64,000 bases of DNA from Tragulus kanchil (GCA_022376925.1 JAIOJX010000006.1:61155394-61219393); one strand, 5' to 3'; shown: positions 46,715 to 59,238, counted from the stretch's first letter. Numbers and translations are program-made. Notes: generated from the sequence alone by a model not told the origin.

Positions 46715-48624
46715 GATAATATTTACTTGGCACCTATGATGATTCAGGTACTGTACACATTCAGTTAATCAAATTTAATCCTTATGAATAACTATCATTA
46801 TGCTGTGCATGGCATATTTAAATAACAGAATGAAGAATTTACAAAGGCTTTTATAGTTAATCAATCCTGGATTCAAATTCATGGCAATATGACTCCAAAA
46901 ATTATTTTTAATATATTTTGCTTAGTTATTTATTAACTTATTTATTTTTTACAAAGGGTTGCTGTTTACTGCCGCATATCAACCTGAATCTGCCATTGAT
47001 ATACATATGCCCCCCTCACTCCTGAACCTCCGTCCCATCTCCCTCCACATCTCATTCCTCCAAGTCACCACACATCTCCTGTTTAAGATCCCTTAATCCC
47101 ACAGCATATTCCCCTCTATCACCCCAATGTCCATAAGTCTGTTCTCCATGTCTACCTCTCCATTGTTCTTCTGCATATACATTTATCAGTGCCATGTTTC
47201 TAGATTCCATATATATGTGTCAGTATACAATATTTACCTGTCTCTTTCTGAGTTACTTCAGTCTGTATAATAGGCTCTGTGTTTATTTACCTCATTGTAA
47301 ACTGCTTCAAATACATTTCTTTATATGGCTGAATAATATTCCATTGTATATATGTACCACCGTTTCTTTATTCATTCATCTGTTGATGGACATCTAGGTT
47401 GCTTCCATATTCTAGCTATTGTAAATGGTGCTGCAGTGAACAAAGGGGTGCATGTGTCTATTTCAATTTTGATTTCCTCAGGGTGTATGCTTAGTAGTAG
47501 GATTTCTGGGTCATATGGTCTAAAGTTCAAAGATAAATGGTTTAACTGCTGTTCTCTTAGCTACACTTTTAAAACTAGACTGTCTATATGGAAACTCTAT
47601 CAGACTGCAATTGGCAGCATTATTCCTAGAATTCCTATATCTGCAAGATGATCAGGCAAAACAGTTCAAAGATAAATGGTTTATCATCCTTCATGCCAGA
47701 ATGCATTTTCAAACAACCAAAAGGATCAGTTTCTGTTCTTTCCTACCATATTATAGTAGACCTGACAGGCAAACATTAACAATCCTAAAGGGAGGCATAA
47801 AGGATCAAAGACTGAGAAAGATAATATTTACTTGGCACCTATGATGATTCAGGTACTGTACACATTCAGTTAATCAAATTTAATCCTTATGAATAACTAT
47901 CATTATGCTGTGCATGGCATATTTAAATAACAGAATGAAGAATTTACAAAGGCTTTTATAGTTAATCAATCCTGGATTCAAATTCATGGCAATATGACTC
48001 CAAAAATTATTTTTAATATATTTTGCTTAGTTATTTATTAACTTATTTATTTTTTACAAAGGGTTGCTGTTTACTGCCGCATATCAACCTGAATCTGCCA
48101 TTGATATACATATGCCCCCCTCACTCCTGAACCTCCGTCCCATCTCCCTCCACATCTCATTCCTCCAAGTCACCACACATCTCCTGTTTAAGATCCCTTA
48201 ATCCCACAGCATATTCCCCTCTATCACCCCAATGTCCATAAGTCTGTTCTCCATGTCTACCTCTCCATTGTTCTTCTGCATATACATTTATCAGTGCCAT
48301 GTTTCTAGATTCCATATATATGTGTCAGTATACAATATTTACCTGTCTCTTTCTGAGTTACTTCAGTCTGTATAATAGGCTCTGTGTTTATTTACCTCAT
48401 TGTAAACTGCTTCAAATACATTTCTTTATATGGCTGAATAATATTCCATTGTATATATGTACCACCGTTTCTTTATTCATTCATCTGTTGATGGACATCT
48501 AGGTTGCTTCCATATTCTAGCTATTGTAAATGGTGCTGCAGTGAACAAAGGGGTGCATGTGTCTATTTCAATTTTGATTTCCTCAGGGTGTATGCTTAGT
48601 AGTAGGATTTCTGGGTCATATGGT
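46436..48624. repeat. Tandem duplication 19 (offset 1105-1106)
   Basis: Copy A is 46436-47519 and copy B is 47542-48624. The filler 47520-47541 contains 'agttcaaagataaatggttt', a copy of 46558-46577. Copy B has one base fewer in a C run near its start (attcctag versus attccctag). Confidence 0.95.
46715..46870 (-). mobile_element. MIR fossil, minus strand
   Basis: Landmarks: 'acttggcacctatgatgatt', 'caggtactgtacacattcag', 'tcaaatttaatccttatgaa', 'aacagaatgaagaatttaca'. These follow the reverse MIR order. Printed again at about 47821-47975. Confidence 0.6.
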
Positions 48625-49135
48625 GGCTCTATTCTTGCTTTTTGAGGAGTCTCCACACTGTCTTCCATAGTGGCTGCATTAATTTAATTCCCACCAAAAG
48701 TGCAAGTGGATTCCCTTTTCCCCACACCCTCTCCAGCATTTATTATTTGTAGACATTTGGATGATGGCCATTCTGACTGATGTGAGATGATATCTCATTG
48801 TACTTTTGATTTGCATTTCTTTAACAATGAGTGATGGTGAGCATCTTTTCATGTATTTGTTGGCTATCTGTATGTCTTCTTGGAGAGATGTCTATTTAGG
48901 TCTTTTTCCCATTTTTTTGATTGGGTTGTTTGATTTTTTGGTGTTGAGTTGTCTAAACTGCTTGTACATTTTGAAAATTAATTCCTTGTCTGTTCTATTT
49001 TCTATTATTTTCTCCTATTCTGGGGATGGTCTTTTCACCTTGTTTGCAGTTTATTTTGCTGTGCAAAAGTTTTTAAGTTTAATTAGGTCCCACCTCTTTA
49101 TTTTGATTATCCATTTTGCCACACTGCTGCTTATC
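46890..49135 (-). mobile_element. L1 LINE, 3' UTR and ORF2 C-terminus, minus strand
   Basis: On the plus strand the order is a T/A-rich tail (near 46920), 3' UTR text ('ttgatatacatatgcccccc', 'gaataatattccattgtata', 'gttgatggacatctaggttg', 'gctattgtaaatggtgctgc'), then ORF2 C-terminal text ('ccattctgactgatgtgaga') running to 'ttaggtcccacctctttatt'. It is 5'-truncated near 49135. Duplications 19 and 20 repeat much of it, and the 5' part is printed again at 49366-50232. Antisense frames such as 48806-49138 are not genes. Confidence 0.87.
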
Positions 49136-50439
49136 TGAAAATCTAAACACTGAAGGCATCAAAACAAAGTCCACAATGGTTCTTCAAAAATTATCATCAT
49201 CTGTGTTTAGTTTTGTTAACTGAAACAGTTCTTGCTATATTTTCTGATGCATGAATTGATAGATCTGTCAGGATAGCTCAACATACCTCATGATCATATA
49301 TGTAATGAATTTTACAATGAATTGGTCAGTCCACTGTAATGGTATTAAGTTTTGTTAACTGAACAGTTCTTCTGCATATACATTTATCAGTGCCATGTTT
49401 CTAGATTCCATATATATGTGTCAGTATACAATATTTACCTGTCTCTTTCTGAGTTACTTCAGTCTGTATAATAGGCTCTGTGTTTATTTACCTCATTGTA
49501 AACTGCTTCAAATACATTTCTTTATATGGCTGAATAATATTCCATTGTATATATGTACCACCGTTTCTTTATTCATTCATCTGTTGATGGACATCTAGGT
49601 TGCTTCCATATTCTAGCTATTGTAAATGGTGCTGCAGTGAACAAAGGGGTGCATGTGTCTATTTCAATTTTGATTTCCTCAGGGTGTATGCTTAGTAGTA
49701 GGATTTCTGGGTCATATGGTGGCTCTATTCTTGCTTTTTGAGGAGTCTCCACACTGTCTTCCATAGTGGCTGCATTAATTTAATTCCCACCAAAAGTGCA
49801 AGTGGATTCCCTTTTCCCCACACCCTCTCCAGCATTTATTATTTGTAGACATTTGGATGATGGCCATTCTGACTGATGTGAGATGATATCTCATTGTACT
49901 TTTGATTTGCATTTCTTTAACAATGAGTGATGGTGAGCATCTTTTCATGTATTTGTTGGCTATCTGTATGTCTTCTTGGAGAGATGTCTATTTAGGTCTT
50001 TTTCCCATTTTTTTGATTGGGTTGTTTGATTTTTTGGTGTTGAGTTGTCTAAACTGCTTGTACATTTTGAAAATTAATTCCTTGTCTGTTCTATTTTCTA
50101 TTATTTTCTCCTATTCTGGGGATGGTCTTTTCACCTTGTTTGCAGTTTATTTTGCTGTGCAAAAGTTTTTAAGTTTAATTAGGTCCCACCTCTTTATTTT
50201 GATTATCCATTTTGCCACACTGCTGCTTATCTGAAAATCTAAACACTGAAGGCATCAAAACAAAGTCCACAATGGTTCTTCAAAAATTATCATCATCTGT
50301 GTTTAGTTTTGTTAACTGAAACAGTTCTTGCTATATTTTCTGATGCATGAATTGATAGATCTGTCAGGGATAGCTCAACATACCTCATGATCATATATGT
50401 AATGAATTTTACAATGAATTGGTCAGTCCACTGTAATGG
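48270..50439. repeat. Tandem duplication 20 (offset 1096-1097)
   Basis: Copy A is 48270-49342 and copy B is 49366-50439. The filler 49343-49365 (tattaagttttgttaactga and three more) resembles nearby 'agttttgttaactgaaacag' at about 49207. Confidence 0.95.
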
Positions 50440-52866
50440 ATTATTCAATGAATTCACAGTGGCATGACTACTAATTCACAGGTGCTCCAGATTCCATGTT
50501 ACTTTTATGCTTTGCTTAAAGCAGCATTTTTTTACCATTATAAATCTTTGGAATCAAGATATATGAAGTCTGGCTACCTTGTTTATTTCAAATAGGCCAA
50601 TTGCCAAGTTATTTTTATAACAGTAGACAATTAAGAAAAATAACTAAGGACAGCTAAATTAAAGATAAACTTAATGACACTAAAGATAACAAGATAAATC
50701 AATATTACAGAATTTTCCTTCATCAAAACATATACAGATTGATTAGATAGGTAGATAAAATTATTTTTAAAATATATGTAGAAATCAAACAAGGAAAGGG
50801 AGGACAATTACAGGCAAAAGATTCATATCAGTGACCATAAAGAGAAATGGTAAAACTTGACTATGCCATATTTCAACAGTTTCACTTCCACTTCCAGAAG
50901 CAATGCTGCACAAGAAAATGTTTGGAAAATTTTTCAGCTATTTCATGAATATTGTTCAATTTGGAAAGAAACACACCAGAAGAAAAATAGGAAACTCTAT
51001 AAATAAATAAAATGAATCTTGTCATTAGGAGGTACTATATGTTACAGAAGCAGTTTAGTAGTAAATAGAATGATAACCAAGATTTGCCAGATTCCAGGAC
51101 CACATTCTCAATCGTGTGTCCTTATGAAGTACCATATGGAATGACACTTAATAGGATCCTAAAAGAGAGAGCAGATGCTAAATCAATAACCTAGCACTTT
51201 CTTTCCCCAGTTACATACACTCATACTACAGAACAGTGTCTTGAAATCAACTTCCAGTCATTGTACTTGCACTTACAGTTCAAAAGGAGGATGGTGTGTT
51301 GATTACAGCTTAGATGGTGATTATGTTAAAGAGAATTAATCTGATTTTATCAGAGCAAGAAGACAGTCCAGAATCAGAGCACTGAAACTAATTATAAACA
51401 AGATGAAAATAAATGGCATATTAGTTGCACACATTGCACAGCAAAAATAATAAATCAAAACAAAATAACAGACAAAGTAAAAACCAGCCTTGAAGGAAAG
51501 ATAACACAAACAAGGGCCATGTTAGATAATGTCTCAAAAATATAGATTTAACAAAAATAGTTTGCAATAAAGAAAGAAAGAAAAAAGATAAAATGGGAAT
51601 GATGAGGTAAATTGTAAGCTAAGGTGAAATGTTGAAAACCCAGCATCATGTCTTACCTAATCAGTAAGCTAGAAACAGCAAGAAAGAGTAGATATTTCTT
51701 AAGAATCAAATTAATGATATGGAGATTAGGTAAGAGTTTATTTTTCTTTTTTGCAGAAACTACTGTGAAGAAAGCAATTATTAGGGTGGATAGACTGCTA
51801 AAGCAAACAGACTCAAGATGAAGAACAGTAATACACAATTGACTTGTACAACACTGGCTTGAACTGTGTAGGTCCACTAAATACAAGAAATTTTTTCAAT
51901 AAATATATTGAAAATGTTTTTGAACTGTGACAATTTGAAAAATATTTGCAGTTGAACACCAGAAGAAAACATAGGAAACTCAAAAATAATTTTAAATAAA
52001 ATTGGAAAGAAACACACCAGAAGAAAAATAGGAAACTCTATAAATAAATAAAATGAATCTTGTCATTAGGAGGTACTATATGTTACAGAAGCAGTTTAGT
52101 AGTAAATAGAATGATAACCAAGATTTGCCAGATTCCAGGACCACATTCTCAATCGTGTGTCCTTATGAAGTACCATATGGAATGACACTTAATAGGATCC
52201 TAAAAGAGAGAGCAGATGCTAAATCAATAACCTAGCACTTTCTTTCCCCAGTTACATACACTCATACTACAGAACAGTGTCTTGAAATCAACTTCCAGTC
52301 ATTGTACTTGCACTTACAGTTCAAAAGGAGGATGGTGTGTTGATTACAGCTTAGATGGTGATTATGTTAAAGAGAATTAATCTGATTTTATCAGAGCAAG
52401 AAGACAGTCCAGAATCAGAGCACTGAAACTAATTATAAACAAGATGAAAATAAATGGCATATTAGTTGCACACATTGCACAGCAAAAATAATAAATCAAA
52501 ACAAAATAACAGACAAAGTAAAAACCAGCCTTGAAGGAAAGATAACACAAACAAGGGCCATGTTAGATAATGTCTCAAAAATATAGATTTAACAAAAATA
52601 GTTTGCAATAAAGAAAGAAAGAAAAAAGATAAAATGGGAATGATGAGGTAAATTGTAAGCTAAGGTGAAATGTTGAAAACCCAGCATCATGTCTTACCTA
52701 ATCAGTAAGCTAGAAACAGCAAGAAAGAGTAGATATTTCTTAAGAATCAAATTAATGATATGGAGATTAGGTAAGAGTTTATTTTTCTTTTTTGCAGAAA
52801 CTACTGTGAAGAAAGCAATTATTAGGGTGGATAGACTGCTAAAGCAAACAGACTCAAGATGAAGAA
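50440..52866. other. Unassigned AT-rich DNA
   Basis: No gene recognised; 51653-51886 and its repeat 52694-52927 hold a 77-codon antisense frame without family features. From 50961 on this is inflated by duplication 21. A fragment of the Tigger 5' end is printed at 51826-51958. Confidence 0.5.
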
Positions 52867-52999
52867 CAGTAATACACAATTGACTTGTACAACACTGGCT
52901 TGAACTGTGTAGGTCCACTAAATACAAGAAATTTTTTCAATAAATATATTGAAAATGTTTTTGAACTGTGACAATTTGAAAAATATTTGCAGTTGAACA
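50961..52999. repeat. Tandem duplication 21 (offset 1041)
   Basis: Copy A is 50961-51958 and copy B is 52002-52999. The filler of about 43 bases begins 'ccagaagaaaacataggaaac', resembling the 'accagaagaaaaataggaaa' at the start of the repeated unit. Confidence 0.95.
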
Positions 53000-53091
53000 A
53001 CAGAGACTAGAAATTTCAAAAAAGTAAGAAAGATATGTCATGGGTGTAGAAAATATGGGTAGAATACTAGTGTATTTTATCATGTACTAGC

Positions 53092-53093
<2 letters not shown>

Positions 53094-53131
<38 letters not shown>
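53094..53131. repeat. (AT)n microsatellite
   Basis: An uninterrupted run of about 38 bases of alternating T and A inside the Tigger 5' non-coding region. Confidence 0.95.
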
Positions 53132-53133
<2 letters not shown>

Positions 53134-53210
53134 ATAAAAAGAAAAATTTTATCCATACTTGTGAACATAAACATTTACAGACCATAAGCAGTACCATTGA
53201 TAGTCAAGAG

Positions 53211-55408
53211 AAATGTAAACAATATAAATATGCACTATTAAACCACAAAGGCAAAAAATACATTATGGCATATAAGATTCTACTGAAGTAATTGAATAAC
53301 CTTCTCCTGTTGATATGGTGGTGATCTCAAGTGCTCTATATGCTTTAAGTTCCATGTGATGCCATGAGTACTCCATCTCTGTTGTGAATTTCATAACACA
53401 GTAAAAGGCCATCCCTTGTGCTTATTGCAGATTTTTCATGTGTTTAATGCAACTGACCAATAATCGTAAATAATATCTCAGGACTCATAAGAAGTACCAC
53501 CACTGATGTTGAAAGTGTTCCCAAGAAACAGAAAAATGTCATGGTATGACAAGAAAAAATTGAATTGCTTGATACGTACCATAGATTGTGAGGTGTGGCT
53601 GCAGTTGCCCACTGCTACAAGATAAATAAATTATTTTTTTAAAAAGGAAGAAATAAAAACAAAGTAAAACAGTTTATGCAGCTACACAACCAGGTGTAGA
53701 ATCATTACAGTTTTTGTAAAGTAACTATTATCTTTTATTAAAAAATGCAGCTTTTAGCAGCATTGCTATAAGAAAGACATACCTAATAGACTCCTATCAT
53801 TTAAGAATAAACAAACCCATTACATGAAAACTTAGAGCAAAAAGTTGAAGGATCTAAAGCTGAAGAATTAAATGTCAGAAAAGGATGTTTTTGATAATTC
53901 GGGAAGATATATGGCTTAAAATGGCAAGAAAATAGGAAAAGCAACTTCTGCTGACCAAGAGTAGCAGACAAGTTCCCATACACCATTAAGAAAATCATTA
54001 AGGAAAATGGATACCTGCACAAATGTCTTTTAATGCAGATGTAAATTCTCTATTTGGAAAAAAAAAAAAAAAAGCCACAAGGACACTTAGTAAGAACGAG
54101 GAGTGACCACTAGGATTTCAAGCAGAGAGGCATAGGCTAGCTCTACTGTATTATGCAAATGTAGCTGGATTTTGACCAGAACTGACCTTAACTATAAAGC
54201 TAGTAAACCTGGAATCTTGAAGGGAAAGCATATGCAAAAGTTTCTTGTTTTTGATTACTCAATAAGAAGATCTGGACAACCAGAACACTTTTACTTTATT
54301 TTTGTTCCTGTTATGCAAATGTAAACAATATAAATATGCACTATTAAACCACAAAGGCAAAAAATACATTATGGCATATAAGATTCTACTGAAGTAATTG
54401 AATAACCTTCTCCTGTTGATATGGTGGTGATCTCAAGTGCTCTATATGCTTTAAGTTCCATGTGATGCCATGAGTACTCCATCTCTGTTGTGAATTTCAT
54501 AACACAGTAAAAGGCCATCCCTTGTGCTTATTGCAGATTTTTCATGTGTTTAATGCAACTGACCAATAATCGTAAATAATATCTCAGGACTCATAAGAAG
54601 TACCACCACTGATGTTGAAAGTGTTCCCAAGAAACAGAAAAATGTCATGGTATGACAAGAAAAAATTGAATTGCTTGATACGTACCATAGATTGTGAGGT
54701 GTGGCTGCAGTTGCCCACTGCTACAAGATAAATAAATTATTTTTTTAAAAAGGAAGAAATAAAAACAAAGTAAAACAGTTTATGCAGCTACACAACCAGG
54801 TGTAGAATCATTACAGTTTTTGTAAAGTAACTATTATCTTTTATTAAAAAATGCAGCTTTTAGCAGCATTGCTATAAGAAAGACATACCTAATAGACTCC
54901 TATCATTTAAGAATAAACAAACCCATTACATGAAAACTTAGAGCAAAAAGTTGAAGGATCTAAAGCTGAAGAATTAAATGTCAGAAAAGGATGTTTTTGA
55001 TAATTCGGGAAGATATATGGCTTAAAATGGCAAGAAAATAGGAAAAGCAACTTCTGCTGACCAAGAGTAGCAGACAAGTTCCCATACACCATTAAGAAAA
55101 TCATTAAGGAAAATGGATACCTGCACAAATGTCTTTTAATGCAGATGTAAATTCTCTATTTGGAAAAAAAAAAAAAAAAGCCACAAGGACACTTAGTAAG
55201 AACGAGGAGTGACCACTAGGATTTCAAGCAGAGAGGCATAGGCTAGCTCTACTGTATTATGCAAATGTAGCTGGATTTTGACCAGAACTGACCTTAACTA
55301 TAAAGCTAGTAAACCTGGAATCTTGAAGGGAAAGCATATGCAAAAGTTTCTTGTTTTTTTGATTACTCAATAAGAAGATCTGGACAACCAGAACACTTTT
55401 ACTTTATT
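53211..55408. repeat. Tandem duplication 22 (offset 1106-1108)
   Basis: Copy A is 53211-54300 and copy B is 54317-55408. The filler is about 16 bases ('tttgttcctgttatgc'). T- and A-run lengths differ, for example cttgtttttgatt versus cttgtttttttgatt near the end. Confidence 0.95.
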
Positions 55409-56540
55409 GGTTCCTTTGATGTTTCATCCTGAAGTTAAGAAGTATCTGCCTAGTAAGACGCTTACTTTTAAAGTTCTCCTAACATTGGACAAAGCTCCTC
55501 ATTACCCAGAACTTGATGAATTCAATACCATTTAAGTAGTCTACTGAATGTCTCCAATTCAGTGTCTAGAACTAGGGGTTGTAAGGGCCTTAAAGGTTCA
55601 TGAAACACAGCACTCTAAGGGACGTACTGTAAACACAATGGAAGAGAACATTGGTAGAAAAATCACGAAAGTCTAGAAGGATTGAGACTACAAACCTCCA
55701 TTGCACAGGCTATTGTTGTTATAGAAAAGGCCATGAAAGTTATTAAGTTCAAGACAGTATATTTCTGTTGAACAAAATGATCCAGATGTTGTCCAAGATG
55801 TCATAGGATTTACTGCAGAGCTAATTAAGGAAATCATGCTATACATTGTTGCATGACAAAAAAAAAGTAAGTGGTGAAGGATTTTAAAATATGGATCTTG
55901 GAGAAATTCAAGAGATAATAAACACCACATGTATCCATGCTCAGTCACTCAGTTGTTTCCACTTCTTTGTGAACCCAAGAACTGTTGCCTGTCAGGTTCG
56001 TTTGTCCACGAAATTTTTAAGGCAAGAATATTGGGACAGATTGCCATCTCCTCCTCCAGGGGATCTTTCTAACTCAGGGATTGAACCTACATCCCTTGTG
56101 TCTCCTGCATTGACAACCAGTTTTTTGTTTGTTTGTTTGTTTGTTTGTTTTTAACCACTGAGCCACCTATGAAGCACAAAACACCACACCAGATGAATTA
56201 ACAGAAGACAACTTGATTGAGTTGACTGCTTTCAAGGAGAGGAAGAGGAAGAAGCAGTACCAGAAAACAAAATGATACTAGATAGTCTGACAGAAGGGTT
56301 CCGATTATTCAAAACTACTTTGAAGTATTTTACAATATGGATCTTGCTATGACATAAAAGTATACAAGCTAAAGAAAAAAGTAGAAGAAAGATTGATATT
56401 TAGTGGAAATATTTCTAGCAAAGTGAAAAAAGTAAAAATGCAGACAGAAACCATAGTGTATTTTCCATAAAGCTATACCAAATGTACCAGCATCTCCGGT
56501 ACCCCTTTTCACCTCCTCCAACTCTTCCCAGTCTATCACC
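53500..56540 (+). pseudogene. Tigger transposase pseudogene (DDE family)
   Basis: Recognisable blocks, all interrupted by stops and shifts: QEKIELLDTYHRL near 53555-53600 (N-terminal helix-turn-helix); SFNADVNSLF near 54025-54055, which holds the first catalytic Asp (codon 54038-54040) but has lost the Glu next to it; KVLLTLDKAPHYPELDEF near 55469-55525, holding the second catalytic Asp, with the usual DNAPGH reading DKAPHY; and ISVEQNDPDVVQDVIGFTAE near 55760-55815. The acidic C-terminal part lies on both sides of the Bov-tA insertion (EIQEIINTT before; PDELTEDNLIELTAF after). The family cuts and pastes DNA at TA sites; this copy is dead. Fragments within 53211-54300 are printed again to 55408. 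Confidence 0.75.
55929..56178 (-). mobile_element. Bov-tA SINE inserted in Tigger, with target-site duplication
   Basis: Reverse-complement Bov-tA ('ctcagtcactcagttgtttc', 'ttgtgaacccaagaactgtt', 'ggggatctttctaactcagg', 'ccactgagccacc'), flanked by the 9-base repeat aaacaccac at 55920-55928 and 56179-56187. The Tigger transposase text continues across the gap. Inside, between the two halves of the tRNA-like end, a (GTTT)n run of about 30 bases (56120-56152) has expanded. Confidence 0.88.
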
Positions 56541-56599
56541 CTGAAATAGTAAGAGCATTCCCTTTCCCTTCCTTCTCCTCTTAAGTCAATTCAAGGTTT

Positions 56600-58287
56600 A
56601 AAACAAAAGGATAGGCCACCATGAGGAGCCAGCGGAGCCCGCCACCACGAGGAGCCGCGGCGCCGGTAAGTTCAGCCACTCCAACTGGAGGGCTTGCTGA
56701 ACGGAGAGGGGATGTTGCCCACGGGTTGCTGACCAGGGACTGGGCACGATTTGGATGGGAAAGCTCGCGCCTGCCTTTGGAACTTAGACACGTAACCAGC
56801 AGTGCACGTGTGCCAGTGACAGAGGAGCCCGCGCACCCCTAGAGCTGCAGCAGCAGCAGAGGAAGCTGGGGAAAGAGCAGGTATTGGAGACAACAGGCTG
56901 TTACGCAGTAGAGCTGGGGCGCCACCCTGCAACACGGGACTGTGTGCACAGCGGCCTCCACTCGATAGACTGGGATCAGCCCACCATCCCTGCCAGCACC
57001 CAGTATGGCAGCAAAACCCTCATTTTGCTGAACACAAAAACAGAAACCATAGCAACCGGCGCTATAAGGGAAAGACTACGCCATCAAGATACCACCATCA
57101 AGAGCAGATTGGTTACCAACAGGCAGATGAGAAGATAAAAACCAGGGATTGTATTTAACTTTTTTTTTTCTTTTTTTTCTTCTGCTTGTTTATTTGTGGT
57201 GGACTATTTTGCTTATTCAATTGATTGGTCTGGTTTGGAGTTTATTAGTTGGTTTGTTTATTCTGCCTTTTTTGTTGTCTGTTTTTGTTGTTGTTGCTGT
57301 TGTTGTTTTCATTTGTTTGTTTTGTTTTTTGTGTTTTTTGTTTGTTTTTTGGTCTCTTATTAATTTTTTCTGCCCTTTTTAATATTCAATTTCTTTTTTT
57401 GACTTTTATTTTATTGTATTTTTTTATTTTAATTTTAATTCTTGAAAACCTCCAATTCTCTTTCCTCTTTCCCACTGCTTTCTTTCTCTATGTTCTAAAT
57501 GTAAAACATTTTCCTATCTACCAATATCCTCTAGATAAATTATTTCCTGTCTTCCTGTCTCCACTATTCTCTTCCAAATACACTAAACAATACTAAAAAA
57601 ACACTAATCTTTACTACCTAATCCTATAAAATCCTTCCAAGAAGAATCTTTTCCTTTTTGTTACCTATAGACCCTCCTCCTCATCACCCTCAACACATGT
57701 CCTAATTAAAAATTGCTCTCACTGTAATTATCCAAACCAGGAGCCTGTGCTGGATCCATTTATTCAGGCACTATTTAAATAAATTCAAAGCTTAATGTGC
57801 AAGTATCATCTATGATTGCATGAATTGCCAGAAAGATTTCCTGTGCCTTATCTCTGTAAAACTGGTTAATTGTGGGGATTGCTGTGTATGTATGTATATC
57901 TTATGATTATGTTAGAAAACATCTGCATGCTTTTATGACTGTCACCCATCAGGGATGCATCTCTTGTTCCTCAGGTACTAGTATGTGAACTAATATCACA
58001 GAACACCATAGCAAAACAGACATAGAGCTTACACCCCTTGACCAGTCATCAAACCAAGGATCCTCCGAGCGGAAGTCCTGATTACAAGACCCCACACCAT
58101 CAAAGAACATACAACACTAGAGATTAATCACCTGTAAACAAGGTCTAACACCACCCAAGACACAAACCACTGAACCCTTCTAGAAGGACAGAAACCCAAA
58201 GGAAGGGAGAATTCAACCAAGAAGCCTGGTGGGAAAAAGAACTCCATACACAAAGACATACACAAAGAAACAAAAATTAACCTAATA
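56600..58287 (+). promoter_or_regulatory. L1 5' UTR / internal promoter region
   Basis: The first ~530 bases are CpG- and GC-rich (aggagccgcggcgccggtaa, cgcgcctgcctttggaactt), unlike the AT-rich surroundings. L1 5' UTRs carry an internal promoter and this is the expected place. A T/G-rich stretch with GTTT and GTT repeats (57155-57420) and a pyrimidine-rich stretch follow. No open frame starts ORF1 earlier than 58288. Promoter function is inferred from family knowledge. Confidence 0.65.
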
Positions 58288-59238
58288 ATGAAACGACAGA
58301 GAAACACTACACAAATGAAGGACCAAGCTAGAGAAACACCACTTCAAATGACAGAGGAGGAGATAGACAAACTATCTGAAAGAGAATTCAGAAAAGCTAT
58401 ACTAATGAGGATGCAAAACACCAAAAACAGAATATTAGAGGAAATTAGTGCATTGAGAAGAGACATGCAAGAAATGAAAAATAAGCAAATGGAGACAACT
58501 AACTCAATTGCTGAACTGAAAAATACTATAGAAGGTCTCAACAGTAGAGTATCAGAGGCTGAAGAACGGATAAGGGACCTGGAAGACAGAATGGTGGAAA
58601 TAAGTGTTGAAGAACACAACAAAATGGAAAGAATTGAAAGAACTGAGGATAGCATCAAAAGCATCTGGGACAATATCAAACGCACCAACATTAGAATTAT
58701 AGGAGTTCCAGAAGAAGAAGAGGGGAAGAAAGGCTATGCAAAAATTCTTGAAGAGGTTATAGTTGAAAATTTCCCTCGGATGGGAAAGGAAATAGTCGAC
58801 CAAGTCCAAGAAGCACAAAGAGTTCCACACAGGATAAACCCCAGAAGAAACACACCAAGGCACATTCTAATCAAACTAATGCAGACTAAATATAAAGACA
58901 GATTGCTAAAATCAGCTAGGAGCAAACAACAAATAGCATATGAAGGAAACCCCATACGTTTAACTGCGGATCTTTCAACAGAAACCCTGCAGGCCAGAAG
59001 AGAATGGCAAGACACATTTAAACGGCTAAAAGAGGATAACCTCCAACCGAGAATTCTCTACCCAGCAAGAATCTCATTCAGAATTGATGGTGAAGTCAAA
59101 AATTTAACAGACAGACAGACAAAAACTAAAAGAGTTCTGTACCACAAAACCATCCATACAACAGGTGTGAAAGGGCCTAATATAGACAATAAATACAAGA
59201 GTAGGAGAATTCCTACAAATCAAACCCCAGACTTCTAA
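58288..59238 (+). CDS. L1 ORF1 protein (RNA-binding chaperone), open for 316 codons
   Basis: ORF1p trimerises through a coiled coil and coats L1 RNA. Here residues 1-25 (starting MKRQRNTTQMKDQ) are basic. Residues 25-130 are rich in heptads (EEISALRRDMQEMKNKQ, IEGLNSRVSEAEERIRDLED), a coiled coil. Residues 130-170 hold the RRM-like block NIRIIGVPEEEEGKKGYAKI. Residues 185-260 hold the C-terminal domain (RRNTPRHILIKLMQTKYKD, IRLTADLSTETLQARREWQ, LYPARISFRIDGEVK). The last ~40 residues (from TKTKRVLYHKTIHT) do not resemble the usual L1 ORF1 ending, so a late frameshift or lineage-specific tail is possible. No in-frame stop occurs before 59238. The start is the first ATG after the 5' UTR. The C-terminal third is printed again at 59957-60364 by duplication 23. 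Confidence 0.85.
   Translation: MKRQRNTTQMKDQARETPLQMTEEEIDKLSEREFRKAILMRMQNTKNRILEEISALRRDMQEMKNKQMETTNSIAELKNTIEGLNSRVSEAEERIRDLEDRMVEISVEEHNKMERIERTEDSIKSIWDNIKRTNIRIIGVPEEEEGKKGYAKILEEVIVENFPRMGKEIVDQVQEAQRVPHRINPRRNTPRHILIKLMQTKYKDRLLKSARSKQQIAYEGNPIRLTADLSTETLQARREWQDTFKRLKEDNLQPRILYPARISFRIDGEVKNLTDRQTKTKRVLYHKTIHTTGVKGPNIDNKYKSRRIPTNQTPDF

Larger units (their letters stand above)
52867..56590 (+). mobile_element. Tigger-type (pogo-related) DNA transposon fossil
   Basis: The 5' terminus is at 52867 ('cagtaatacacaattgactt', then 'gaactgtgtaggtccactaa'), matching the family in which the terminal sequence reads like 'cagttgacccttgaacaaca...gggtccactta'. A 5' non-coding part follows with an expanded AT run (53094-53131). 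A transposase pseudogene runs from about 53500 to 56540. The right end is lost where the L1 begins near 56600, so no second terminal repeat is seen. A Bov-tA lies at 55929-56178. Duplication 22 adds 1.1 kb. Confidence 0.75.

Noticed and set aside
48806..49138. 110-codon plus-strand frame with hydrophobic stretches
   Set aside because: Antisense of L1 ORF2 C-terminal sequence; repeated at 49902-50234 by duplication 20.
57149..57596. Highly hydrophobic frames resembling multi-pass membrane proteins
   Set aside because: They are translations of the T/G-rich low-complexity tract in the L1 5' UTR.
58344..58691. Minus-strand 115-codon hydrophobic frame
   Set aside because: Antisense shadow of the coiled-coil part of L1 ORF1.
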